Assembly: GCA_018881555.1 (NCBI GenBank)
Contig: JACAXG010000002.1
Coordinates: forward strand, 23,325,183-23,389,182
DNA: 64,000 nucleotides
Source: Amblyornis subalaris
Taxonomy: Eukaryota; Chordata; Aves; Passeriformes; Ptilonorhynchidae
Direction: 5' to 3'
Shown: positions 23,456 to 34,883 of the stretch, piece after piece
How positions within the stretch are numbered: the stretch's first letter is position 1
How the letters are laid out: each line of letters begins with the position of its first letter
Position numbers and translations under genes: made by a program
Notes under the pieces: generated by a model
The model's input: only the letters and a program-made list of their open reading frames with translations
What the model was told of the DNA's origin: nothing
Databases searched by the model: none

Positions 23456-26400
23456 ACTACAGTGGCAAATGAACGGTGTGGGGGGGGCCATATAGTCCTC
23501 CTGATCCCTTGCTAGTTTAGGCTCTTTTTAATATTAGACTTCTTGCTGTAGTTTAAAGCAAATGTGTATGCCCAGAAACAAGATATTCATTTCAGAACTT
23601 AAAAAATTGGGGTTTTGTCTCAGTATCAGTGACTTTGAAAAGAGAAATAGCTTAATAGTAGGTAAAGAAAAAGCAAGAACCTTGACTATGTTATTAGGGA
23701 ATCACAAGTAAGATATAAATTATTATATCAAGGTGGAGGTGGGAGTACAAGGTGATTTCATTCCATATGAGACACTGTGAAGTTATTAGAAAATTTTTTT
23801 ATAAAATGTAGGTGTCCAGAGTTTTTAAAGGGAAAGTAAATACTAAAATAGTGGAATTTATTAAAGAATTGGAGAATACCTCCATGAGATACTTAAAGTT
23901 CTTCATCCTTTGATTGCAATTGTTAAGTAGCAAAGTAAAGACAGATATGAATATAATAAAGTGCTATTTTAAGCAGTGTCTCCAGCCAGGAATTGCCCTG
24001 TTGATGTAAAAATTTAATTGCAGTGGGACTATAATACAAGATTGGCAAGGAGTATTGCAAACACAGTCAACTGACATGCAGGTGGGGTGTAGAAAACCCC
24101 ATGTATCATCCTAATTGTTGTTTAGCCTTGTGTGTTGGACAAGTACATGTATGTGTAAATAATATAGGCCTGTGATAGACTTAGAGACACTCTACAGAAT
24201 ATGCTTAAGATTCCTGCCCTGCTGTGGGAAAGATCAAAGCACAGTGGTGAACTGTGCCTGAGAGAATCCCTGATATACAGGCAAAACCAGTAGGTTCAAT
24301 GATCCTCTAGCCTGGACTGAGCTCCACAGTGTCTGCATTTCCCCTTGTGTGCCTCTGCCCAGGTGATACTTTGGGGATCCTCACTGGCAAGGTAACAAAA
24401 ATAAAATTACTCTTCGTCAATGGTTTTCGTGACTGTTCTTGCATCCTGCCTCTGCTACCTCACACAATTGCCTCTTCAAAATGTGTTTTTTCTATGCTCT
24501 GAATATAATAGAGAAAGTGCTTTACAGTGTTCAGCTCTGCTAGACTCTCCTGTCTAGCNGTTTTCTGATCAGGAAATGGTTCTTTAATCTAGGGGAGAAA
24601 AAAAAATAGAAGCGAGGAAACTGGAGCCAGACAAATTCAAAAGGTTGAAAAACCCCCCATTTTCAGGAGCTAGATGGACTAGATCAATGGTAAAAGAAAA
24701 AAAGAAAAGTCAAAAGACATCATAGGGTCCCATTTCTCATTTCTGTGTTCAAAACTGGGTGTATGTCAAAAACTGTGCTTTAATCAATGGCATTTAATTT
24801 CTTTATTAATCACCAGTAACTGAGCTACTGAAGGGTTACTTGGTGAAAATAATTTATGACATCCAGAGGTGAAGAATAAATTATTTTATATCATATTATT
24901 TTTATAATGTGGTCATTATTTTATAGTCATAGCCAGCATCGTACAGTATAAATCTGTATGATTTCTTTTTCAGCTGCCATTTTCTGCCTGCTAGTATCCC
25001 ACCACATCTGTGCAAGTAAGATAACTTTCAGTGTTCTGCTGATCAGTCACCAAAGTACTGTTCGTCAAGCACTCTTATAAATAGTAGGAAGGCCTCCTAG
25101 TTATGTTTTTCATCACAGGACTCCTAATTTCCACTGAACAAAAAGTATCAACATTTGTGTACAGTGATAATAATGTAAAAACTAACCATACAAAATCTTC
25201 TTCTTACTAAAAAATGGAAACACAATTTCCCCATAATTATGATATCCTTCCAGTAGCAGTGAGAACAAAAAGTGAAGAAATATCTGTAAACAGTCTTGGT
25301 AAAAAATCCATGTTGTGCTGTAGTGCCTAAAGTTCATGTTGTAAGTACCTCTACCAGCTTTTTCATTTCCAGTTGCCAGTTTATAGCCCCAGCCTTTTTA
25401 CATCATCATTTTTTTCACAAGTACATGGACTCACATTTCGTTGGGGGATTGATGGCCTTAGGCAAGTCCACGGTGTGTTCAGTACCAAAATGACTCTAAC
25501 TTAGGTTAGAGAGAATCTTTGCCAATACTTTGTGAGCTCATCCTTATTTATCTTCAAATTTTAAAGCACTTTATTAGCTCACACTTGTCACACCTTCACA
25601 TCAATCTGACTGACTTATTGTCTGATACTAAATAAACATGTTTTTAGACCAAATATGCTTATCCTATCAGTGTAATAATTAAAATATCTATTGACCTCTA
25701 AAAACAATTGCAAAAGAAATCCATAATACCATTATTGGAAAGAAGGGTTTTTACTTTTTAGGTTCAAAGAGAAAGTACAAATGAGAATTCCAAAAGACTA
25801 ATCTTGTGTGTGTGGTATCCAGGTATTTATACTGGAATCATACTCAACAGAGATTGAAACTGGAATGGCAGTGACATGGGGAATATATATGAGGAAGTGT
25901 CTTCAGTACTTTCTTTTGTAATGTAAAGTTTCACAGAAATCTTTCAAAGTTAGATTTCACTGATCCTAATCTGTGCTATGGGTGTTTGTAATGGAAAGCA
26001 TTCTGACTTTTTTTGTTCAGAAATATTGAATATTGAAAATCCATTTGGACTCAAATCATAAAAATATCATAAGTGATGGAAATCCTTTTATTTTAGTTGC
26101 TATTTAAGACTGTATGAAATATGTACTATGTGGTAGCAAAGCATTTTTTGGTTTGAAATCTCATACTTGGAGGNATTCTAAATCTGCACTGTTTCTCAGC
26201 TGAACCTATAATACTTCCATGGCTAAAATTAAGTCCTGGATAGTGTTCAGGCAAGCATGATAAATCACTTATTTTATCACGACTGAGGTACAATATCACC
26301 TTGTTAATTAATTATGCACATTTCAAGAATTATTCTTTTTACACTGCTGCTTTTCTGTCAATATCTCTAAGTCATCAGAGTTCTTTATATGCTCTCTTTC

Positions 26401-26800
26401 ATACAGCTGGAACTCTTCATTCTCCCTTCAGGTTTTTTTTTTCCTGAGCTGTAATATTTGGTGTAGAAAAGCTCAGATATCAACAGATGTGTGTGATCAT
26501 ATTCCTGTAGTCACAGTAAAAGATTAGATATTATTTTCTTAGTGGTGATATGAAAAGGTTAAAATTCTAGATCTGGAGTAAAATTATTCCATTATAACGA
26601 GAGTTGTTTGAGTGAATGACTAACACAAAGTCTAGCAACGTGAAATGGAATATAAGAAGTAATTTGTCTGTCTTTATTTACTCCCACTGGGGCCTAAGAG
26701 TGCTTTTGGGTTTGAATGGTTTCATTATACCAATTTGAGACCTATCTGGCTTCTGTGGCACCAAACATTGTCTTCTTCTGCACCTTCAGAAAGCAGTTTA
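23456..26800. other. unassigned non-coding stretch
   Basis: AT-rich with no recognised repeat or exon. A G8 run lies near 23480. Short ORFs appear random. Confidence 0.5.
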
Positions 26801-27532
26801 CAGAATCATAAAATCATTGAATGGTTTGAGTTGAAGGGGACCTTAAAGATCATCTAGTTCTGACACCCTGTTATGGACAAGGACGCCTTTTACTAGATCA
26901 AATTGCTCAGAGCCCCATTCAACCTCCCCTTGAACACTTCCAGGGATGCGGCATTGACAATTTCTCTTGGAAAACCTGTTCCAGTGCCTCACCACCCTCA
27001 AAGGAAAGAAATATCTTCTTAATATCTAATCGAAACCTTTCAGTTTGAAGACATCCCCACTTGTCCTATCACTCCATGCCCTTACAAAAAGTCCCTCTCC
27101 AGCTCTCTTGTAGACCCCCCTTAGGTACTCAAAAGTGCTCTGAGGTTCTCCCTGTAGCCTTCTCTTCTCCAAGCTGAATAAACCCAATTGTCTCAGCCGA
27201 TCTCCATAGGAGAGGTGCTCCAGCCCTCTGATCATCTTTGTGGACTTCTCTGGACTTGCTCCGACAGGTCCATGTCATTATGTTGGGGGCCCCAGACCTG
27301 GACATAGCAAGAGCAGAGTAGAGGGGCAGAATCCCCTCCCTTGCCCTGCTGGTCACGCTGCTTTTGATGAGCCCAGGACACAGATGGCTTTCTGGGTTGT
27401 CAGTGCACATTGCCGAGTCATGTAGGGCTTCCCATCCACCAACACCCCCAAGTCTTTCTCCTCAAGGCTGCTCTCAATCTATTTTCTACCCAGCCTGCTC
27501 TTGTTCAGCTACATCTCCTAATCAGCAACATG
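26801..27532 (-). mobile_element. CR1 LINE fragment, 3' part of ORF2 plus tail
   Basis: Reversed CR1 from the terminal repeat (CAGAATCATAAAATCATTGA) through CTTGAACACTTCCAGGGATG, TCCAGTGCCTCACCACCCTC, CAGCCGATCTCCATAGGAGA and TTTGATGAGCCCAGGACACA. Minus-strand frames at 27026-27410 retain ORF2 C-terminal phrases such as LEHLSYGDRLRQLGLFSLE, in two reading frames. Its left-to-right end abuts the solo LTR that starts at 27539. Confidence 0.93.
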
Positions 27533-27538
27533 CCTAAC

Positions 27539-27910
27539 TGTTGTAATGTATTTGAGCCCCGAAATGTGCCCCAGCCAAACCATCCTTAGTTATTCTTATC
27601 AGAGCCCTCAGGAATTCATCAAGGTTACTGAAATGTAAACTGCGCTAAATTGGGAAAGAAAAAGCTGAAGAACAGAATACCAAGACAGCAAGAAATAGAT
27701 AAAGAAAGACTGTGNCGCACTGGGCTAGAACCAATCATATTTTCTGAAAGGTGCATGNGGAGCACGTGGATAAGATAGAGGGACCAATCAAGCGATGCGT
27801 GATCGTGTGGACAGTAGTTGTAAAAGGTATAAGTAGAGTGTAATGTAAACAATAAAGCGTCTTCTGTGTAATCATATTGATTCGTTGTCCAGAAGTCCTG
27901 AGCTCCCGCA
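27539..27910 (+). mobile_element. solo LTR, 372 bp, alpharetrovirus-like layout
   Basis: Starts TGTTGTAATG and ends CTCCCGCA. The flanking hexamers CCTAAC (27533-27538) and CCCAAC (27911-27916) differ at one base and look like a 6-bp target duplication, the size typical of alpha- and beta-type retroviruses. Inside are two CCAAT boxes (27731 and 27784), a TATA-like GTATAAG at 27827, and AATAAA at 27851-27856, only about 20 bases after the TATA box. That compact U3/R junction, with the poly(A) signal at the RNA start, is the arrangement known from avian alpharetrovirus LTRs. No primer-binding site or coding region follows, so the copy is a solo LTR left by recombination. Confidence 0.85.
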
Positions 27911-27916
27911 CCCAAC

Positions 27917-29155
27917 CTAAATTTTAGGCTTGCCTGAAACACTCACATCACTAGAAATGAGCATTAACAGGCTTTCAGCCCAGAGGGATACTTCTGGAGT
28001 TCACAGTTTCACACAGGCTGGGTTTCCTTCAGTATTTGNCTCTAGCAGGTCTACCTATTTGTTTCATAAACTTATATAGGGTTGACTGAGGTTATTCTGT
28101 GGTCACACACTGCTTTAAAATTGGTTTTGAGCCTGGGCCTATAATTGCTGATTTGCTGTGTTAGCCTATTTAGTAAAGAAATAAGTGTGAAAAGCATCCA
28201 CACTTTTCCTTTTCTTGCCTTGAAAACTGTTCTTTTGCTCACTAGGAAGTTTCTTCCTCACACTCCTGCAGCTTTGAAGCTTTGAAACTACTTAATGTCC
28301 AGCAGATTAGATTGTTTGCACATCCTAACATCTCCTGCAGCTAGGAAATTTGGTCTTTCCATTNATGTGTTATTTAATTTTTTTTCTGCACAAACTGCCA
28401 TTCCATTAGTGGTTTTTTTCCCAGTGGAGACATGGCAGAAATACTGTCATCTTCAATAACACTGTTTGAATCTGAAGTTTAAAGAGTTTTTTTTTTCTNA
28501 TAAGGGGCATCAGCTATATAACATCCTTCAGCTTTTTCTAATATTTGCAGCTTGAGGCCTGAGCTCTGTATGCTGCTGTGGGCTTGTGCACGTTTTGTTT
28601 TAAGCAGCTGGAACTACTCAGAGTGCATCAAGCTAAATGCATACACAATTCATTCCAGCATTCAACTCCTGAGAGGACTCCTGACATCNTATAACCTTCT
28701 AGCTTGATTGCTCTCCGCCCTGCAGAGATCCGCAACACCCTTGGGATTTGCACACTTTTCTAAGCATTCCAGACATACATTTCCTGTTGATGCTTGCTCC
28801 TTGGCTTTCTTTGATGAAATATGCTGTTGAGTTCAGACAGGGAGAGAGATTTCAACGCTGACATGGCTGGGAAGTCTTGAGACCACTTGCCATCTGCTAC
28901 TCTGGTAGTGATAGCTCTGTAATAATAANAAAAGTTTTTAGGAGTGGAAAGGTATTAATTTATAATAGCAAGCTGATGTCAGAGGGGGTAGACTCTACCA
29001 GGCACAGAAATGCTGTGATGAAGGGATTATTTGACTCTATTACAAAAGCTCAGTATTTTAATGCATTATCAGTGGTCAAGTGTTCAAAATGCATTCTGAG
29101 ATCCTGAGGGCCAAGATTTGTTTTGCCATGCTTAAAGCAAGCAAGCTGAAATTTC
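27917..29155. other. unassigned non-coding stretch
   Basis: No repeat or exon is recognised between the solo LTR and an old retroposon remnant. Several isolated N bases occur. Confidence 0.5.
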
Positions 29156-29230
29156 ATTAGAACATAAAGATAACAGTATCAAGTGAAACCAAAGACCATC
29201 TAGCTCACTGATTTCAACAGTGGCCTGGTT
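29156..29230 (+). mobile_element. ancient sauropsid retroposon remnant
   Basis: AGAACATAAAGATAAC, then ACCAAAGACCATCTAGCTCA and TTTCAACAGTGGCC, follow the old reptile/bird repeat phrase of the form 'agaacataagaatg...gaccaaaggtccatctagccca...aacagtggcc'. Divergence is high. I do not assign a named family; it is thought to be LINE/SINE-derived. Confidence 0.55.
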
Positions 29231-30328
29231 TGTGTGTCTGTTTCAGAAACTGAGCATCTCCTTTTGACTCTTTTGTTGATATACTTGGTGGTTTTCTCAA
29301 ATGTAGGCAAAATTCTGTAGCCTTTATTGAGGCAATATCCGGAGGTTGTCAAAGACAGAATTCATGTTGTAGGTCTAAGAGAATAAGCAGTGACAGGATC
29401 AAGAAAAAAGAAAAACAAAAATTTGAGGAGCACAAGGAAGAGGGAAAGAAAAAAAGAGTAAAAAATATTCAGACATTCCACTGATTAATTTTTCCCAGTT
29501 GCTCAAGGTCCTGTCATCACTTTGGTCTCAGCTCACCTTGGCAGAGCTCTCCCTCTATGGTCACAGAGCTACAGACTCAGGACCCCAGGCTATCAGCTTC
29601 TCCCACTTTCAAACCCATTCTTTTTATAAGATCTTCTCTGTGGAAAATCGCAAATTCATTTGTTAACACACACAGACACACACAGAACCGTTAGGAGGGG
29701 GGAAAAAAGTAAAATCATCGAGCAGATCTGGACAGAAGTTTTTTAGCTATGCCTCCGTAAGCCTTTACAGAGAAAACTATGAATCTAGAATCTCAATATT
29801 TTTATTTGCAAATGGTTAAAGTTCTGATAAAGCAAGTATCTCTACCCTCTTTAGTGACAGGTCTACATCATTTAAAAATAGTTCAAAAGAAAAATGCTGT
29901 CAGCAATTGCATCCTTCTCCATTTTTTAATCGTTTAGCTTTCAAATGACTAGAGGGTTGTGCTATAGATCTAAAGATCCCATTCTTGAAGATGACTCATA
30001 TATAAGTAAATAGAACCCTATAAGATATTAGTTCTGAGATTTTTAATTAAAAAAAAGGAGGAAATTACTTCCAAAAGTAACTGTTAGTCTCATTAAATCA
30101 CAATCTTAAAACTTGGGGTATGTGTGCATTATGACTATAGCGTATGCAGATCTAATTAATTCTCCTGACATTAATTATAGAATCATGGGATTTTTTTCTT
30201 AATATTTTTTCTCTCAACAGGAAAAAAGCCACATATGCATATGACAAATAAGTTTTAGGGACAGTTCTGGCTAGTCCAACAAGTATTTATTAAGAAGAGA
30301 AACACACCTTATCTCACCCTGTAGAAGT
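29231..30328. other. unassigned non-coding stretch
   Basis: AT-rich. An ACACAC-type run lies near 29670. Nothing else is recognised. Confidence 0.5.
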
Positions 30329-30333
30329 GTTCT

Positions 30334-31830
30334 TGTCAGGGTTTGACCTGGCGTGAGACAAATTTAATTAGTTAAAAACAAGTAAAGGACAGTTCTATGA
30401 GTCACTTAGTGTTCCTGTGACGTTTCTGTGAATGTTAAAAAAAAATCCTAGGAAGTGATGCAGGACTTGCCCTCACTTCTTCTCTTGCTGCCTTGCTGTC
30501 TGCTGACCAGGAGCAGGAGAGGCTTCCCCCCCACACCCTCGGGCCAGGGGCCCACGGCTCGGGGGGTCGGCAGGGGCAGCCGGCCTCACCCTCCACTGGT
30601 CCTGTGCCGTTCCGGGCTTGAGAGGAGCTGGTCTATCACCATCTGGACCAAGGCCAAACAGAGAAGCAGCTAAGCTAAACCGAACCAAGCTACGCAGTGA
30701 GAAACTTGGGCTGAGAAAGCCGAGAAAAAGCCGAGAGAAGGAAAAACACTCCCTTTTCGAAAGTGTAGTAGTAAGATCAAAGGGCGACCTTGCTGTCGCA
30801 GATAAGCGAGAAGTGCAGTACTTAACAGCAGCCAAAAAGACTTACTAAAATTTAGACGGCTGCCAGTGCAGTGCAGTTTGGGGGAGGAAGGAGCCTTCAG
30901 CCTGGGGAAGCCAAGCCTAATATAGTAGCATTATCTTATTAAGAGCATGTAACTATTATAAATACTTTTGTAGGCATTTTCTGCAAATATTAACCTCCTC
31001 TCTAAACTAGAAAGAAAGGAAAGCAGTCACGTGAAAGACTAAATATGGAACCAGCAGCCAAATGAAAGAGAAGACAAGGAGAGGCAGGAAGTGCCAGGGA
31101 AGCCATCTTTACCAGCATCAAGATCCATCTTTTATTCTGTATGCTGTGCTGTGTGATCTGGAGTAATAACAAACTAAATATCTTTTAAAATCACAATTTA
31201 AACATTAGGGAGTTTGAAATTTACAGCCTAAAATAAGAACATTTCTATGTTGTGTGCAGATGAAGCTTGCAGTCTTTGGAGATTATGAGTAAAGCAGGAG
31301 CCTGTTGCCTTTAGTGCCTTTAGGCTGGAGTGACTTACTCTTAAAAGGTTTAACCCCAAAAAACTTTTCTTGTGACCCACAAACTGCAGAGTGTATTGTG
31401 GGAGAGAGGATACACCACTGCAAAACCTGGGCAGGCTGTGGTGTTTTCTGAAACGTTTGGAACCACGCTGAAGATACTTCTTAGGGAACTGTCTTCCATG
31501 GGATGGATCCCACTACACTACAGAAAGAACTCNCTTTATCCCATGAGGTGGCAATAAGAACTCTTAATGATAAGATCAGAATCTCATGTTTATGTCCTTT
31601 ATGTGATCAGTGAGAAGGATTAGAATGTATGAGAGGAGAATGATATTTGTATATTATACCTTAATATTTTAATATTTTTCTTTTGGTTTTTTATTCTTTC
31701 TATTCTTAGTAGAGTTAGTAAAGAAATCATTTAATCATTTCTCAAGTTTACAGCCTGTTTTTGCTGTCTCCTCTCCTCTGAAGAACTAAGCGTGGGGATC
31801 TGGAGTTTGCCTCCAGGTTAACCCTTCACA
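30334..31830 (+). mobile_element. solo LTR, 1,497 bp, perfect 5-bp target duplication
   Basis: The unit begins TGTCAGGGTT and ends AACCCTTCACA, imperfect inverted termini with TG...CA ends. GTTCT occurs directly on both sides (30329-30333 and 31831-31835), a perfect 5-bp duplication as produced by ERVL-type integrases. The interior has a GC-rich block (about 30510-30640), a purine-rich block (30690-30760), then AT-rich sequence. Open frames at 30455-30848 on both strands come from the GC-rich block and are not convincing genes. A TATA-like TATAAATA lies near 30958. No consensus AATAAA is seen close to the 3' end. It is long for an ERVL LTR. No internal region accompanies it, so it is a solo LTR. 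Confidence 0.82.
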
Positions 31831-31835
31831 GTTCT

Positions 31836-33755
31836 AAAGATTGATTTTTTTTTTTTAATATGTAAAAAATATAAAAATGTTATAAAGACATTACCTGAGG
31901 AAAAACTGTAAAGAAATTAATTATGTTGTCCCTGGTTCATGATTTGAATGATATGTACAAAGGTGTACAAAGCCTCTCATTGCAAAATGTTGATAAACAG
32001 AAATAATAAATCTATGTTAACAAACTGAATGTTGCATCACATGTGTTAAATGACAAAGTAATTACAGATTGTTTAATGATGCAGAAATACAAGGGAGTTT
32101 AAGCAGTCCTGCTCAGGCAGCCTTAATTTTGTAATTTCCTAATATCTGAGCACTTGATGTTGCAACCTTAAAATTCATTCCACTCCTATTCCTTTTTTTT
32201 CACATAGTGTGTATGGATAAAGAACCATTATCATACAAACTTGTGTCATGTTTCAAAATTAGTGACATATTTATGATGTAGTTTATAATATCACTAGAAA
32301 TAAAAGCTGGTTAGCATCAGAAATAAAAGACATCCTAGAAAAGTCATGCTACAAAGCAGGTCAGAATTTTAACAAATAACATACATACTGTTGGTCAGAT
32401 AAGATGTGTCTCCAGGGATAAATTAACAAATGTCCTTAATAACTGAACATACAATGTCTCTCCCAGCCTTTCCTTGTATTGTCTTCTCACATTTAGCAGC
32501 AGTAAGTAAGAAGTGAGATTTAGTTTGGTCTTTCAGCAGACTGCAGACATTTCTCATGCGTCACTATTCCTTGTGGCAGCACTGACTTGATGGAACCCAA
32601 CTTTTTTTTTTTTTTCAAAAAAAAAGCCTACCCCAGAGTATATTTTCTCATGACCTCATTTCGGCAAAAGTTTATTTCTTCATAGCTCTAAAAAACCTGG
32701 TTTTTTTTCTTCACAAAGTTGGAAATTTCAACAACCAAACTGCAGTAGCCCCTTGAGTGCAGCATGATCCATGTGCCAGCCCATCAATATAGTGATATGT
32801 CACTATAACCCAGCAACTGATACAGCCATGATGGAACATCCACAGGCAAAGAGCATATATTCCCTTTAATGTTAAAGGTCTGAATGAAACACAGACAAGC
32901 ATCTGAAATTAGAGTACNGCATCTGGTAGGAGAAGGGTGGAGAGACAAGCTAGGAATCACTGAAGATGTCTGCTCTGTTAAGAGGCACCCTTCTCTCCCA
33001 GTCATTGAGAACAATATATCTCAACTCAAGTCAAAATAAGAGTGTGTTTCTCTGCTATGAGCAGGCTGTCCTTCATTTCAATCCCAGAATCTAACAAGGC
33101 AAGTCTGTTGATGCAAAGCAGGAGAAAAAAATCATGCAAATGAAAAATTTCAATATCTTATTGAGAACTCCTGCAGTTTTGGTTCAAGACACTTGTACAG
33201 CAAAACCTGAATCATGAGCTTAGGTTCATCCTGGCACCACAGTAAGGTTCAAATAGAACTGATGGATCAGAAAACTCTGCTTTCCTACTGCTGCTTCCTT
33301 TGCACTCTGCCTAACGTAACTGTATATCAGGAATGTGGCCTGAATAAATGTTCTTCACAATGCCTCCTGCAAAATGTGAATATGTAGGATAGAACTGGGG
33401 TTCTTTGGGCAAAGAGAAGTGAATTTATTAGAGTTAGGTTGCAGCNTCAGCAATTGACTTAGGGCAGAGTAGAGAGGTCTGATTTGGGAGACAGAAGATA
33501 AATACAGAATAAAAATACAGTGAATGATTCCTTAGGAATAGTTTCCTACATTTGTTAGAGGAGTTACAACNTTTTCTCTGTGTATTAAACATACATTGTG
33601 ACATAAAATGTTTAAAATCAGTGTTTTTGCTGATTATTGCCTGAAATACAAATGAATAACAGTCTAGTTTATATTACCTCACACTGATGACAGATAGAAT
33701 CTTCCATTAATTATAGAAATATTTAATTTTCAGTTTTATAGAAGTCTGTTATTAG
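31836..33755. other. unassigned non-coding stretch
   Basis: AT-rich, with a T(13)-A(9) inverted stretch near 32601-32626 that could form a small hairpin. No repeat or exon is recognised. Confidence 0.5.
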
Positions 33756-34067
33756 CCCCTCTGCTCCTCTCTGATGAGACCCCATCAGAAGTCCTGCATT
33801 CAGNTCTGGCATCAACAGTACAAGAAAAACATGGGCCTGCTAGAGTGATCAGAGAGTGGGAGCACCTCTCCTGTGAAGACAGGCTGAAAGAGTTGGGGTT
33901 TTTCAGCCTGGAGANGAGAAGGCTCCGGGAAACATTATGGCAGCCTTCCAGTACTTGAAGGGAGCCTATAAAAATGGGGCAGAGAAGCTTCTAATTAGGG
34001 CCTGTTGTGCTTGGACAAGGGGCAACAGTTTTAAACTAGAAGAGAGTAGATGTAAGGGAGACATTCA
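33756..34067 (+). mobile_element. CR1 LINE fragment, ORF2 C-terminal part
   Basis: Plus-strand CR1: TGATGAGACCCCATCAGAAG, GGAGCACCTCTCCTGTGAAG, CAGGCTGAAAGAGTTGGGGT, TTCAGCCTGGAGANGAGAAG and CAACAGTTTTAAACTAGAAG. It stops before the tail region, so it is truncated at both ends. Confidence 0.9.
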
Positions 34068-34814
34068 GACATTCTCAGCCTACTTGCTACTGCTTCATCC
34101 CATCAGATTNATATATCTGATAAATGGTTCTTTTGTTCACCTTACAGTGCTTTGGGTATAATTTCAATGCCTGCTTCCAGNCTGTGTTTGCCTGACAAGC
34201 CTACAGAAGGTGTATTTCAAGAGAGAGAAGGAAAAATTATATTTATACTCTATATATAAAGCCACAAGGACAATGTTTAAATACCCCTCAGTAATTCGAT
34301 TTTAGGGACTGATCTTTCTGAAGTCGATAGAATTCACAATTGCTTTTTTTGGATTATGGAGATCTGAATTATGACAACATAAAGGACCAATGGGCTCAGA
34401 AAATCTACATCATGTCTCAAAGTCTACTTAGAAAGTTTTTCAAACAGTTTTATCCCTGTGTAGAGAAATATTCTTTCATTGCAAAACTATTTGTCAGAGA
34501 ATGAGTGCCTTCATGTGGCGCTACTGCAAGAAATGCAATAGTACTTGACAAATGCTACAGGGCAGAACTTGTATAGACAGGGAGACAAAAAATCAAATTC
34601 CTGGGAAAATGAAAGGACGAGTCCCTGAGAATGAACTGAAGTACTTTTGCAGAAGGTTGTAAAAATCCTGCAACCTAAAGCTTGGAAAGCACAGAGGGCT
34701 CCCAAGCACTCTGAATGTCCAAGTTGTCCTTCTGTTCTGTGTTGTACTTGTTTGTATCAATTAAAAATAAGAATAATAGATCACAAAAGCTTGTGGAACA
34801 ATATTTATTACTGT

Positions 34815-34883
34815 TTTACATACTTATATTTCCACATACTTATATTATAAGTATGTATATATTTACATACTTATATTTCCACA
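34815..34883. repeat. 22-bp direct repeat flanking a palindrome
   Basis: A 22-base sequence (34815-34836) recurs exactly at 34862-34883, offset by 47 bases. Between and partly overlapping the first copy is a near-perfect palindrome at 34834-34856: arms CATACTTATA and TATAAGTATG around one central T, extended by one further pair. The DNA could extrude a cruciform. Confidence 0.9.

Noticed and set aside
30455..30848. ORFs of 72-120 codons on both strands
   Set aside because: They lie inside the 1.5 kb solo LTR in its GC-rich block; no domain is visible.
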